DNA from: Polytrichum commune
Lineage: Eukaryota > Streptophyta > Polytrichopsida > Polytrichales > Polytrichaceae
DNA: 64,000 nt
Assembly: GCA_950295325.1 (NCBI GenBank)
Contig: OX485803.1
Span: 74,355,554-74,419,553, forward strand
Direction of reading: 5' to 3'
A model generated the notes under the pieces. That model worked only from the letters and a program-made list of their open reading frames with translations, was not told where the DNA came from and did no database searches. Position numbers and translations under genes: made by a program. This document shows positions 11,697 through 25,900 of this stretch, piece by piece (position 1 is the first letter of the stretch; every line of letters begins with the position of its first letter).

Positions 11697-12727
11697 TGCT
11701 ACTAAAGCACATCCTCACATCAAAGTCAATCCCCACAAGTGTGACGAATCATGCAGGATCCCCTATAGCCACTACGAGTGCAGATTATCCCAACCCCACA
11801 TGCATCACTTTAATTTCCATCAATAGTGTTGTTTGCTGGTCGATGCGTCTCTATTATTGTGGGCTCTTGTGTTGTGAAACACCTCACTTTTTAACCGTCA
11901 GAGTATCATTCACGCTAGAGGAACCATGACCCCATAGCTACATAATTTTTGACATCATGGGGTCGCGTCTTCCGGTGGACTGGTCACTGGTGGTAGACAC
12001 ACACTACACTCAACTGACGTTTCCGTGATGCCAATAGAGTTATCTGTAAAGTTCATCAAAGAGGGACGAAACCGTGGATTTGATCCTTCTTTGGAAAAGC
12101 TTCCTATTAAGAATTCGTTAATTTCTCGTTCATTGGAGCCTATTCTGAAAGTTGGGCGAAACTTGTGGGACCTCCTCTTTCCATCTCTCAAATTTTGAGA
12201 GATATTTTAGGATCTAAAACATGGTATGTGCATGCATGATGAGCTCCATTGTCTTGAATCTTGGATAAACCTATTCAAAGCTAACTTGGCCCACCCATTC
12301 TAGTAGAACGCCAAATTTTTAATAACCCGACACCACTCTTTGTGTATGGTATTTTAAACATTGAGAAAACTTGAGTGGCTTTGAGCTACCGTAATTCTCA
12401 TAAACTCGGGGCTTGAGACTAAATCCATGGTTTCATCTGCTTGACTTTACAAACACACTCTGATGTATAGCATCACTTCTGCAACGTTTCACTCCTTTCT
12501 TAGTTTGGACCAAAAGATTTTCTCCTCGTTGCCCCAGATGTTCAGAAAATTCCCGGATGACTCAGTCACACATGGATATATACCACGCACCGGGGTTCGG
12601 TAACATGGCTATTTTTGCATTTAATCTCAGGTTCGATGAGTATCCTATCAGGAATCCTTACCATGTTCGCTTCCCAACACTCTCATTCACATACAATCTA
12701 AATTGCATGCACCGGTCCAGGCTGCAC
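11697..12727. other. Single-copy-looking intergenic DNA
   Basis: There are short open frames on both strands (for example minus 12191-11955) but no recognisable domain, splice pattern or repeat. I assign nothing here. Confidence 0.4.
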
Positions 12728-12735
12728 ATTCCATA

Positions 12736-13076
12736 CTCGGGGGGTAGTCATTGGTTGGAGTAGCAATATACGTGCGAACAAATGATAGGGTATTTTAACA
12801 ACATGAGGGCAAAAAATTATAATTGTACTTAAGAGTAATATAGGGTATCAAAAATGGCACTGGACATCTTTAAAGTACTATAGGGTATGGAATAATAGGT
12901 AATTTGGAATTATAAGTAATGCAAGCCATTTTTATATTAACCCAAAGTAGAAATTTACATAATGATAGCATGTGAAAAAAAAAAAGAGAATTGAAAGTAA
13001 TACCCCCCTATAAAATAGTGGTTGTTCGCACTTATATCCTTAACTTTTTAACACACTGCCCCCCCCCCCCCCTAAG
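12736..13076. mobile_element. 341-bp MITE of the CTCGGGGGGT family with 8-bp target duplication
   Basis: The left end is CTCGGGGGGTAGTC. The right end, read inward, is CTTAGGG followed by a long G run, so that terminus is degenerate. Perfect 8-bp direct repeats ATTCCATA occur at 12728-12735 and 13077-13084. A subterminal GTGCGAAC motif appears inverted near both ends (about 12770 and 13025). There is no coding capacity. It shares its end with the elements at 14865 and 32105. Confidence 0.8.
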
Positions 13077-13130
13077 ATTCCATAATCCATGATGGCCACA
13101 CTACACACACACACACACTGCAATTATTGA
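13054..13130. repeat. Poly-C run and CA microsatellite
   Basis: A run of 14 C residues closes the element to its left. A short (CA)n tract follows near 13103. Both are simple low-complexity tracts. Confidence 0.85.
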
Positions 13131-14856
13131 TGCAAACCAGTGTGCAGTTTCCCATTTTGTGACCATGACATAAAACTGATATTGAAGTAAAACTAGATCA
13201 AGTCCAAGTCCATAATTATAACATGTTGAATTCTATCAAAGGATTCTACGATAGGATTATATGATAAGATTTTCCGATAGTATATGTGGAGTTGATTATG
13301 ACGATACTATAGCAATTGCTTTGATTGTATTTTCACTATTCAACTGTTTATGTAGATTTAACTTCAAAAAATAGGTTTTTTTTTTGCTATGAATCGTGTT
13401 TTAATAGAATAAAATTCAAATGATCATTGAGGATTCACAAATCTCCCTTAAAATTGAGTTCTATAAGAAGTGCATCAATGGATCCGTCCATGGAATTGAA
13501 GCAACCAAAATGTCCAAATTTTGAAAATACTTCTACATTTTACTTAAACATGAGTAACAACGCCCTCTTGAGTAGAGGTATACATTGTGTATTTGCATTA
13601 CGTATCACGAGCACAAACATAGTTCATCACATACATTTATTGATATCACAAATAAATGTACATCATTTTGGTTATCAAGTGAAGGTTTTTGGTTGGCAAA
13701 TGTCCAAAACTACAACCCAAAACCTTCGGTCTACAACCAAAATGATATATTCAATATGCATTTTCTCGCCATGAGTCACAATGACCAAGTCACAATGGAT
13801 GAATGTAATGGACAAGTTTTCATCTAGTGACATGAGAGTCATTGTTTTTGTTTTAGGATTGTACTATGTGGTCAAATAGTGTTGTACTTTGAAATACGAT
13901 CCTCAAGCACAACTTTTTTTGCAATGGCTTGTATGGAACCGTGTTTGCAATATTATGTATGGGCAAGATTTTTGTATGTATGCGATGGTATGTATCAACA
14001 TGGATTACTTGTGATATATGGGAGGGACATGTTACCACAAGGAGTGAGATTTAAAATGAGAATATCCGTTCCCTAAGGTTTCGGGGATATTAGAAAATGA
14101 GTGATATTATGGAGGTTGATATTATAGAGGTTTCTGTGTATATGTGGATCCCACCATTTATGCACATTAATTACCTTTGTTTTATGACAAATCAAGCTTG
14201 AAAAATGTTGTACTACAACCATCATAGTCATAGTAGGGATTTAAATTAACACTATAAAATTTGGTGGATGGGAAATGCGTCATATATAGTTGAGGTGTCA
14301 TGTAATTGAGTGTTGGTATATAGAGGGTAGATTGTAGTGAATATTCCATGTATTGATCAAATATATAAATGTATATCAAAATACTTGCACAAATATCAAG
14401 GTTGCAGAGTTAGCTTACATTAATTATAGTACCTAGTGTTTCCTAACATTGCTCAGCGACGTGGGCACTTAGAATATAATAGTGGGATGTTGGGAACTCA
14501 ACCTAAACTTGAGTCTCCGTGCACGGCTCTCCGAGCATCTCATTGTTATATTCAGAGGGCATACAAATAGACTGAGTAATGTTATGTTGGAGATCTTTCA
14601 AGGGAATGAATAGTCTAATTTTTTTAACAAATGTGCTTGCCTTATGCTTGCCCTTTGAGGATTAATTTTTTTCACTTAGAGTACGAAACAATTTGTATAT
14701 TTGGATCCCCAATTTGAGGGTCAACATATGCCATCTTAACATAGTGCACTTCACATGCAGAGCTTAAACACCCCTTGGATGTTGGTTCGGTATTAAACCC
14801 CACACATTCGGGATAAACTTATAAGGTAGAGGGTGCTAAATCCAACACCCCAACCA
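13085..14856. other. AT-rich intergenic DNA
   Basis: No gene, RNA or delimited element was recognised. Two overlapping plus-strand open frames near 13427-13827 have no known domain and biased low-complexity composition. Confidence 0.4.
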
Positions 14857-14864
14857 AAAGCAAC

Positions 14865-15150
14865 CTCGGGGGGTTCACTGGCGAAAATCGTAGAACAACG
14901 TGCGATAAAAAATGGGGTCCAATATATTCATTGTAGATAAATTTTGTAAAAAATGTACATGTAGAATAGGGGATTTTAAAATAATGAAACATGTTTACAT
15001 GTAAAATACCATCACATATAATATTTTAAAGCTTTTTACATGTAAAATACCATCACCTTATAATCTTTCTTGCAAGGTAAATAACCCCCCCAATAAATAG
15101 GTCCCAAACGCACATGTGTGCAAAATATAAGAGGGAGTGAACCCCCCGAG
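14865..15150. mobile_element. 286-bp MITE of the CTCGGGGGGT family with 8-bp target duplication
   Basis: The terminal inverted repeats CTCGGGGGGTTCACT match perfectly at both ends. Perfect 8-bp direct repeats AAAGCAAC occur at 14857-14864 and 15151-15158. The interior has an AACGTGCGA motif near the left end and a 22-bp direct repeat beginning TTTACATGTAAAATACC at about 14993 and 15036. It is non-coding. Confidence 0.92.
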
Positions 15151-15158
15151 AAAGCAAC

Positions 15159-16279
15159 ACCTATAAACGCCTCCTAATCCCATGTCGGGACCAGGCTTCA
15201 AACCATTTGATTGTCTCCAACACAAAGTGGAGGTGGATTCGGGTGAAAAGCAAGGTGGTTGCGGGAAAATGCAAGGTTGGGTTTGGGCGAAAGTAGGAGT
15301 GGATTTGAGCAAGCATCGGAACGTAGGTAAGGGTGGCTCACTTATATGTATTTATTAAGATCCCACATGCAAAAGTTATATAGTTGAACCACCTATTCTT
15401 GATCGGGACCCCATCGGGAATCTATAGGGTGCCATAATTTCGATCATGTTGGGATTGAATTTCGATCAAACCAAAACCAATTGTGCCACGACACATGTTC
15501 CTGTTTTGAGTACTAAAGTGAGGAGGAATGTATGCTTAAAATGAGCAATTATGGCATACTCTAGACATTGGTAATATGTTCAGGCCAACTTTTGGCTTAA
15601 AAAATTATAGTAATTTCAATTAAAGGAATAAAGAAATTAAAAATTTGCAGTCTTAATTTCAATCTTCCTACACAAGAAAATTTTGCATTTCTTTATACTT
15701 ATCCAAATTTGGCACAAAATCTCTTAAGTGATTGCTTATGAGCACCATTACTCTAGGAGCTCAATTTATTTATTAGGTGGAAAATTCGGGTTTAGTGCGG
15801 GGCTGGTTTGGGCAAAGGTGGGGGCGGTTTTGGGAGAAAATGGGGCTAGTTTTGAGTGAAAAATTGGAGTGTTTTGGGCGAGTGCCAGGACGGTTTTGGG
15901 AGCCATTTGCAATGGAAAATGTGGGATTTTAGGGATGCATTTAGAAAGCTAGGGGTAAGTGACTTCAAAAATTTGTAGTATATTCATATGATGTGCAATT
16001 TATTTTATTTTTGTTTCTACTTTGTTAAAGCCAGTTTGCTAAGGCATTCGTGCATAACACTAATCCAAACAAACTTTTAAATAGGCTAAATCACTTAAAG
16101 TGTTAGTTTAAGGACCATCTGCCTTAGGCACGGCATCTCTCTCACACACACACACACACAAAGGTATACATTGTATACATACACATGAGTGGCTTGTAGG
16201 ATGTGCCAATGCGTTAAGGTATGTGGGTGCTATTTGGTTAGTTTTTCATGTTCTCCAACTTCTACCAAATAAATTTACA
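15159..16279. other. Repeat-derived intergenic DNA
   Basis: Two GGTTTTGGG/GTTTGGGCGAAAG-rich patches (about 15230-15310 and 15790-15910) resemble one another. About 15376-15480 matches 63470-63600 (TCGGGACCCCATC followed by AATCTATA), so it is a dispersed repeat. A (CA)n tract lies near 16140. No gene is seen. Confidence 0.5.
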
Positions 16280-16520
16280 CAACAAATCTCATGTTGCATT
16301 AGCAAATCTACAATGAAACATTTGCAAAAAGTAGATCAAAAATTGGACCTCCCTTGATATAGTTATGGTTATCGGAAATGCATGTTTGTTGATTACTTAA
16401 CTGGATACATAGGTCCTCCCAATTGTGTTCACCATTGAGTGTAGAGTAGTTATTAAATACTTGAAGACATAGGCCATTCTCTTTTGAACATGCATCTTTA
16501 TGAAACAACATTATATTAGG
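16280..16520 (+). repeat. Dispersed repeat related to family A
   Basis: It matches 57550-57920 through the blocks TTAGCAAATCTA, TTGGACCTCCCTTGAT, TAGTTATG, TCCTCCCAATTGT and CATTCTCTTTT. The last part is collinear with the 3' half of family A. Confidence 0.7.
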
Positions 16521-19500
16521 CAATTTGAGATTTTTTTGGCATTTTGTGAGATGTTTACATATATGAGAACATAGGAAAACTCACATAAATATTAGGAAAT
16601 GGCATGTGAATCTCAAACCTACGCACATTTAAGAGTGACAATTTACATCAATACATGCACAAATGAAGGGCATGACTCCAATAGGAACTCAAGTTAAGAT
16701 GGTTTCGGTAAGACAACCCAAACAAGAGACATTTTAAAGGAGAAAGGAGATATTCATATTACAGGTTATAGAAATTACAAGGTTTGGTCAACAAAATTAA
16801 GTAGCAAACAAGGACAGTTTGACCCAAATTAAGTGTACACATGTATAATGTCTATGCTAATGTTATCATTCTTGGCTTTGGCTGTTGCTTTTTTTGCTCT
16901 CATTGCTCCACATTCCGGAAAATCTCTATTCCTTGGCTACATCAAAGGTTGGGACACGTGCCCACCATGATTAATTTAGGAGGCCGACAAGAACCCGAAT
17001 TATAAGAGGATGAATTCAAATGGGATGTCATTTAGGAAGAAGATTGCCTCGCACTTCTACACAAGGTGTAGAAACACTCTGATTTGATGGATAAGGCACC
17101 TTTGGAACGGGTTGGTATCACATTGGACGCAACCTACAAACCGACATAACAAGGGGGGTTGAGGAAGACCAAAATCTATGACGAACAAAAGGAACGGAAG
17201 AACGTGGGAAGGGAGATGCAACTTGGTGGAGGCTATAGCATACCTTGGAACATGGAAGGTTAGGGCAGAGCCAACATGGGCAGGCAATACGCCACATTGA
17301 GCAACGGGTTCATTTAGTGTCGATCGAATGTCCATACAAAGCCACCGGTGAGGCGCCATGTTGCCTCCAGATTGAAAAAGGTAATCATGTTCATAATTGC
17401 ACACACGCTTGATGCCCTTGAGTGGTGATGGGGACAACAAGGACGGGATATTTGTTTGGGCGGGGGATTGTCCACAACACCGACCTCCAATGGCTCTTGG
17501 AGTAGTTGATTGTGGATGTAATGTTATAGGGCGCTTCATAGAAGAGGTTTCGAAGGTTGAAGTTGTTGATGGCCTAGATAGAATCCTAGAAGAGTTGGTG
17601 GACAAGAAAGAAACCAAAACACAAGAAGGAGGGGAAGATGGGGGAATATGTGAAAACCAATATACATTCAAAGCACAATTACATACAACCAAAAATGTCA
17701 TCTCAAATAAGTTTATTATATTTTGCATGATTGTACAACTCTTTGTACATGTAGTCCTTCAATTCCATGTATCCATTGCCTATCAGATTACTCCGTACAT
17801 ACTGGGGTACAGGGAGCCCACTCCCAACAAGCGACTGAAAGTATTTGACAAGGTCCATCAAAAATTGCTCATGGACCTTCCCGACCGTCCACATAGGGCA
17901 CACTATGTAGTTGGAGGTGGGGTTCAAGATGTTCTTGGAGGGGTTGTCATCCATCATAAGGGTGTTGTCACGGGTCAGCCGCATATCGTGAGGGTGCCCT
18001 ATCATGGTGGGCGTTGAGCCCTTAATATGGGTTTCAACACCTTAAAAAAATTGGTTGATGGTGAGGTTCCCGGACTTCTTAACAACTCTTCCATTTGGGG
18101 TCAACAACGGCTTAGAACCATGCAAGGGGGCTTTATCTACTTGAAGATGAACCCTATGATGGCTTGGGTGTCCTCTGTTTTCATGGACCTCCAAATGGTT
18201 ACCCACAATTTGGATTGGGCATTTTGAAATGACAAGGTCCATGCCGCATGTAGACAAGCTTGCTCTTGATGTATGTTGGGAGCCTAATGTAGTCCATGTA
18301 CTGTGGTGTAGAGAAGGGGACCGTGTGGGCTCTAGGATAATGCACACATTAGACCAAGACCATGTTGAGGTCAAGAAGTAAGCATTGCCGCTTAATCACA
18401 GTGGTTGCACTAGGCAAAATCAAGGGAGTGGCCACGTTGTGCTCCATACGCTAGGGAGACAAGCGAGGGGGGACCAATGACGCTATGCTCCATACCTTGT
18501 GGAGATGAGCAAAGGGGTAGCTACGTTATCCTAAGTCCATTTGAAAAATTATTAAGGCAAGATAGGAGCATATGAAATATTGTAGATGAAGAGCAATAAG
18601 AAGGCACATAACAAACCAGTCAAGAGGGTAAACAAATATATATATATATATATATATATTCATACATGGCAATATATAGGGAAGCCAAGATAAATAATTT
18701 ATTTCTGAAAACTCTATGTACAATTTGTCTAGGATCCAATTTAAATGAGCAGTTCAAAACTTCCTAATTCACATTCTACAAAATTGATATCACACCACAA
18801 AGGTTGAACTTAGCCACATAGAGAAGATTGGGTAGACGCGAGGGGGCGAGGGTGAGCATAGCTAGGGAACAACTGCAAATTGACTAGACATGACCAGAAA
18901 GTTTGGTTTAGCCGACCCAAACTAGAAGGACTTAGAGAATTACCTTGTCATGGTAATGCCTAGCAATTGCAAAAGCCTCCACCTGGTCTATTGGGTCACA
19001 ACCTTTGCCAATGCACTCAACAACTTGCTCATGCACATGATGAGTATTAGGTCCCTGTCCCAAGCCAATCTCCGCATGCTCATCATGTATTGGATCATTG
19101 ACTAGGTTGGGAATAGAAGTATCACCGGGCCTTTGTGGGCTTTCAACATCTACCACCTATGCTTCACGGGAGTTTTGATGTTGCTCTTGGCCACCCACAA
19201 GAGGTGGTGGGTTTGCGTCAATCAATCCAATTTTCAGAGCAACGTGGGGGGGGGGGGTGTCAAGGTCGTCGGCGTCAAAAACATTGGAGATTGAGGCCCC
19301 GGACCAAACATGGTGGGATCATCTTGCTAGTGATAGGGGGGTAATGGGATAGGCATCTGAAATGAAGGGGGCAAAAGTGTTCGGCATCCTTGGTGCTCCC
19401 AAAAGGTGGGATCATCCATCTATTAGATGGGGGGCAAACACAAAATAGTGGGGCATGCATTGGCTCTAGGAACATGAATGGTTGCTGCAAGAAGGTTGCT

Positions 19501-22500
19501 ACGGAGTTCGTTGTGTTGGGAACCCACAAGGTAGGTGATGGAACGTGCTTGACGAAGACAACACTAAGCCTTGCACCCACATGCCTTGTATGACTTGCAT
19601 GATCAAATTTGTGCTTGATGGTGGTCGGACTATGGCTCGCTCCCATTTTTGGTTAAAGAACACAACCCTCAACTCTGCAACTTCATTTCGCATTGAAGAT
19701 TCATCGGCCGCTGCTTTTGCAAATGGACATGTTGCTCCTCCTCCTTGAGCCTCTACTTGTTGGCCTCCTCCACAATCAATACCTCAGGCTTCACCCTCAC
19801 TATACCAGCAATGTTGTAGCATAAGGGGGGTCCAACCTTAGTCTCTTCACTCTAAAAACTTCAACCTATTCTACCCAAGATTCTCTCATTAATGAGAGTT
19901 TTAATGAATGTGAGATCCTTGGACATCCTAGATTTTTGTTTTAAAACGAAGCCCTCTCATTCATTTGGGTGGTCATAGGTTTGGGGTTGGTCTTGGGTTG
20001 AGCTAGCTTAGTCCTCGTAAATGATTCATTGAAATCATCTAGTAAAGTTCCCCAAATACTATTTGCGACGAGGGTCTTAACCCTTAGCTTCCCAAGCCTA
20101 TGAAAGTGTTGTTTTGAGTGCATTTCACTCAACCTCGTTGTGGAATTTTCATAGACAATTTCCAAAACTAAATTGGGACATATTCATAGGATCTTGAAAC
20201 CAAGGAGATGAGATATTTTTTGGGGGAAATGGGCATGAAACATCCTGTGGATTTATAAATTTAAAGGAAGGAATGCACACGAAAATGCCATGTTTTACCC
20301 CAAGAAACAAATCTTTGACCAATCAAAATCCCCTAGAATATAAGTGGAATGCTCGTGCAATCCTCTAGGTAAGAACTCAATAATTGAGCACCTAAGACCT
20401 CCAAAAATATGAGGCCAAATTGTGCAAACCACAATAGGCTAGTCTCACTCTCCCATATTTCTGACTAAATATATGCAAAAGTATCCTTGAAACTTAGAGA
20501 ATGTTCAAATGTTAAATTGAATGAGCAATGAGAGCATGAAGGTCACATTTACAAGAACATCAAAATATTTCAATTTTACCAAAATAAATACCATTGTTGT
20601 TCAAGCAAGGTTTGCATTGTAGTGGCAATCATTGATTGGAGTCAACACCCTCACATGAGCTCCCAACACAACAAAAACAAGATTACTTCCCATTTTAATA
20701 ATTATTTGCACATTTTAATCATCTCTAGGTTGGACATATCAAGCGTCTATAGGTAGATATCCATATTGGCTTGATATTTATAGTCTTTTTTAATCACAAA
20801 ATAATGAGTCAGATGGGGCTATTGTAGGGCATGAATCATCCATCAACCCAAAAATGATTGCTTGGGAAGTTAGGGGTTAAATGCAAAAGGGACCCCAATC
20901 ATTTATGATAGATAAGCTAGGAATTATGATATTTAGGTGCACAAAAAGGAGTCACTCGAGCCACAATGCTAACCAATTTACTGGGAAAGACATCCAAAAA
21001 GGTTGTAGAGCATAACATGTATTGGTGTCCCATTTAGGGTATTATTGGACATAAAGCATACATTAAGTGTATTTAAAAAACCACAAACCAAGTGAAGGCA
21101 TGTTATGCACATTTGACATGTTCACAACTCATCCACTTGTTAGACACCATGTTGAAGACAAGTGAAACCCTTAATGTAGGGTCACACATTCTCACATGGT
21201 TTGGGCATGGTCATAAGAGGTTACTTAACAAGCACCTTATCCCACAAAAAAGGTGAGGCATGACCTAGATGGGTAACACAAATGGATGACTTATACCAAA
21301 CACAATGGGTTTCCGAATATTTCAAGCTAAAAACAATAAGAGGAATCACCATACATGATCCATATATGATGAGTCCCGTGGATTTCAAACGCCTTGAAAA
21401 TTCCAACAAGATAATCAACGAAGTAATCTTCATATTACTTTAAGTACCCAAACTCACCAGAATGTCCACAATAAGTCTGACTACTTGAAATATGTTTGCC
21501 ACAAGCCTATGCACTTTTATGCATTCATCACTCAATTTAACATGAGAAATTTACAAAGTTAGACACAACGTACTTACCGATGCCTAGGATGACCATTTTC
21601 AATAAGCGATATTTAAAATGAGTAGGCTAGAAACTAGGGAGATCACTTTGGTTGCAAGTTACAAAACCATCAACAACCAAATATAGGGTCCCTATAATTC
21701 ACTAGAGGTGAAAATTATAAATATATCAATTTCAATAGGTACTCAACAATGTGATGAAGATTCTAAGTAACATAGGGTGTTTCAAAACAACAACAAAATC
21801 AACAAATGCTCTTAAAAAAATCCTATAACATGCGGTCATACTATAGCGCCCATAAAATAGCATAAGGTTGGTGAACACCTATAGATAGTGAACTCTCACC
21901 CCTTGCAACCTCAGAAAACTCTCCTTACAAACGTTGAGGATAGAACACATCCCAGAAGCTGGTTGGAAGTCATCTGAACAAGGTTGAGGTTGTTGAGAAA
22001 GAACAAAAACGGAATAGAGGAAAAATTTGAATCAATTGAGACCATGTGACTCAAAGCATATTAAGGGAATTCAATATATAAGATTTCGCAATATGGATGT
22101 GCCACCCATGGTCATGTCACAACTAGCCTAATTTCATTTCATTGTAGCAAAAGGTGTCTGATGATCTAACCCTGCCTACTTTGAATGTATTGATTCAAGT
22201 GTCATCAAGTGCCATTAGATTAATTGTTCACGATATCACTTGGAATAATATCAGTGTCACATGGAGAAACATGTAGAAAAGAGAAACCCGACATCTTGAA
22301 ACACTTTGATGTCATGACAGATTGCTGCAACTTTCAATGCCTTTCAACCAATATGAAAATGTTTCATTTGAATTCTTCAATCTGTTTGTTTCCTCTTTGT
22401 ATGTATTTTGGACCATTATGAATATTATTTTATGTGAGGGAAAAGAATACAAGTGTTGTTGAGTTGAAAAGTACAATGACAGGCAAACAGATGACAACCT

Positions 22501-22976
22501 TCCAAAATTCACTCAAAATGAAAATGAAAGGAGAGTACGAACACATCAAAACACAACAGTGGTTACAAGGGATAGCTAAAGAAAAGTAAATCTTTGTAAT
22601 GGATAGCTAGAGCTACAGATATGTACTCCCTGCTTGCCACTTGTCAACTCTATTGTGGTTGATAATAACTGCATAAGATCAGGAACTAAGAAAGCATTTC
22701 AGCTTCTACAGATCAGTTTCTAGAGCTTAGAAAGTGGAGAACACTTTTAGTCAAGTGTTTAGGAGCACATAAGTCCAAAAACAAATAAAGTCCAACTACC
22801 TTTTGTATGTGCAATGAGCTCATGTTTGTCTGAACTTACCCCTTAACTGTGCCCAATGTTGAGGATACAACCAAGATACGATAATGATGCCTAAACCAAA
22901 ACCACATACTAAAATATTCCTTCCTCTCAGGTGGAAGGCCCACTTAACAATACATAGAATGATGAGAACTGCATCA
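16521..22976. other. Long TE-like region without a supportable gene
   Basis: Open frames of 60-223 codons occur on both strands between about 17050 and 20170. Examples are minus 17728-17057 and 18005-17703, and plus 17397-18017. The opposing frames overlap, are interrupted and show no recognised domain. The minus frame around 18374-17703 stays open except for one stop near 18040 and includes the segment PVPQYVRSNLIGNGYMELKD, so an old transposable element gene is plausible. A TA microsatellite (about 18637-18660), a degenerate 45-bp tandem pair (about 18425-18510) and a G run (19249) are present. The right end includes the 3' UTR of the YbaK/ProX gene. Confidence 0.4.
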
Positions 22977-25900
22977 TCACTGTCTGCAAGGGCCGCCTAA
23001 TCTTTCACTTTCGATTGCAGATTTGAAGCCCTCTGCATATACAGTATTCTTGAACATCATCTGCCAAAAGCACCCATTAACACAAGGTCAGCCAATTCAC
23101 TGCTAGAGACAGCTGTCCCATTGTGACAGCCCCATAAATCGTTTCAATAAGAACAAGACCTGCAGTAACCAGAGTGGAACATCAAAGGTGACAACCGTCC
23201 ATACTAGGGTAAGTGGGCCTGGTTCGGTTACGTATCTTGAATGGACATCTGTATTTGGGTGGTGCATGGTTGGATGTGGATCTAAGAATGGACACCAAGT
23301 AGACATATGTTTAGAAGAGACCGGACTATGTGTTCAAAATATGTTGACCATTCTAGACTCAAAAGTCAACATAATGCAGGGGGTTGGGGGGTATGTGACC
23401 AAGTTATGGCTTCCTGGCCATCACCTTTGGAAATCCATAGCAATTTAGGACAGGCTCCAACTTTCTTTGCGATTGAACATGGCTTCTCCATTCACAATTG
23501 CAGATCAGCCAAAATTTAAAGTTCATGAATCAAATTTGCATTTCATAGCAAATAGGAAAAATCAATCATTCAAGACCCATCTACCTTACATGTGAGATTC
23601 TACACTCTGTCAACAATTAAAGGTTATAGTAGAAGTTACCCAAACTTACCAGCATACTCTCAAGGTCTGGGCCCAGCCTAAGCCTGATGGCTGCATCAAC
23701 TTTCTTTGCAACAGCCTGTTTGTTCTTCTCCTCAAGAGTTAGTGCCTTGACCTCGGCAACTGCAACAGCCACAGCATTATCAAGGATAGAGGACAGCACA
23801 CTGCCTACAGTTATTCTCGTTACATCACTCCCTTTCGAGACTGCTGGCTTTGCTTTGGCTTTTGTTGTTGAAGGTGCACTCTGCTTGGCAACTGTGGATA
23901 CAGCAGGTACTGTGCACACACAGGAAAATGTAAGAAAACAAGAATGTGCACACAGGAGAACGAGAGGTGGCCAACACACAAGCTCAAGCCTCAGAAATTG
24001 AGCTGAGTGAACATTAAAGTACTCACATATCAATATTTGTAATTTATGAAATTGTTCATTACAAACTGAAGAGAAAATAAACTCACCATAGAACTCTATT
24101 TGGAGACTAATGTCTGAAAGGTTATCAAGTGCATATGTTTAGAATTGGAGAATCTTTCCTACAATGAGCAAGAACTCTAAATGTGCCTTAATATTCGAGG
24201 CAGTAACAGACCTGCTGTTAGAGGGGGCGAAACTGATGCAACTGGCACCCCTTGGCCTACTGTTTCAGAACGTACAAGCCAATGTCAGTGCAGAGTCTTC
24301 AAATTTGCCTAAACTGTAAAACACCAAACAATGAATAAGAATCACATGACACTAACTGACTCAGTAATGTGCAAGTATAGAACAGCCAAGTTACACCTCC
24401 GCAGTCCTTATGATGTATACAATGCATTGGCAAGCCATACAATCACATTTGATATAGTCCATAATGTAGAAAATACATGTACTTGTGTGCACATGTATAG
24501 AGATCTGTGTTTGTATCCCTGCATTACAGTGACCATAACTGTGTGGAGGTTTATTGACCTTTTTAATTATTTTGTCATTTAAAAAGCACCTGTGGTTACT
24601 GAAGTGGCCACCTCTTGGTTTTCTGTCTCCTTTGGGACCAAGAAAGCTAGGTCAGGGGGCTGGTCTTTACCAACAACTACTGCAGCCTGCATTAACCCAA
24701 GCCCATCTACTTAGAAAACAAATCCCAAAACAGCACAAATTATTGTGTTTCACCAACCCTCAGAAAATCAAGCGTCTCAAGGTATATATACCTAAACCAA
24801 ACTAGAAGTGATAAAAAGAGATTGGAACCCTCTTACTTTTTCTGCTATAAAGACTTGTAGAATCAAAAAAGAATGTGAGTTGAAAATACCTCTAGGTCAA
24901 CATAGTATGGATCCCTACCAATTGCCTTCAGAAATTTGTCCAGATTTTCTGTAGAAACAGCTGTATGCACATCAAGGAAAACCTGAACTTATCAGGTGAA
25001 CGTGGAGGCTTATACTTATCACAGCCTACTGTGATTCAGTGCCTTAACAAACTAAATCCTTGGCCATGTCATAAATTTCTGAACAAACCTGTACTGGCGT
25101 CATTGGAAAGAGGGTGGAAGAACATCCTTGACTTTGATTTGAATCCAACATCCAAAATTAAAGCTACAGACCTAGATCACACAAACATGTAGGGCAGATT
25201 GTCAGTGAATATACATGACAATAACAGCATGTCCATTTCGATAGAACCATGGATGACCTGATATCTATTACTATACACCCACTGGATATTCTTCCTTGAA
25301 GACGTAATGCCTTGATGTCTCCAAGAGCCAAAAGAAATTGTTCAGGTGACCCAATGCTTCACAGGTTAGAATCAGTCATAACAGTCTTTGCAAAATGAAG
25401 TAGGATTTTGAAAACTCTTATGGAAAACAACCAGAAGAAATTATAATATGTGACGAACAAGATTTTTAACAACCCACCTTGCAGACTCATTGATGAGAGC
25501 AAATGGTGTCACAGATCCAAGGGGCACCTACACGATCAAAAGAATAAATAAAATCATATACAGACCTTTAAGTGCTAGGTATAAAAGGAGTACATTATGG
25601 ACAAGATGGTATGATTTATCACATTGAGTACCATTCTCTGCAATAATATGAGTGCATCCTTCGAATCTATTAAGGCTCAAAAGGTCCACATACTTGAATG
25701 CCTTATCCTATTCTTAGCCCAAACGTAGATTGAGCTTCCTGTGCATTAAAAAAGAGGTACATGGACATAGTTAAGCATGTCATGTTGAGTAATCAACGGG
25801 GCAGAATACCTGAAGAACTGCTTGCAACGACTCCTCAGGCGCCATGCGCACTCCACCTTTGCCTAAACCCAGCCGTGCTGACAATGCTGTTTTTCAGAGA

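Noticed and set aside
17057-18017. Two opposing open frames of more than 200 codons (minus 17728-17057, plus 17397-18017)
   Set aside because: They overlap each other, have biased composition and no recognised domain, splice structure or conserved motif; kept only as part of a TE-like region.
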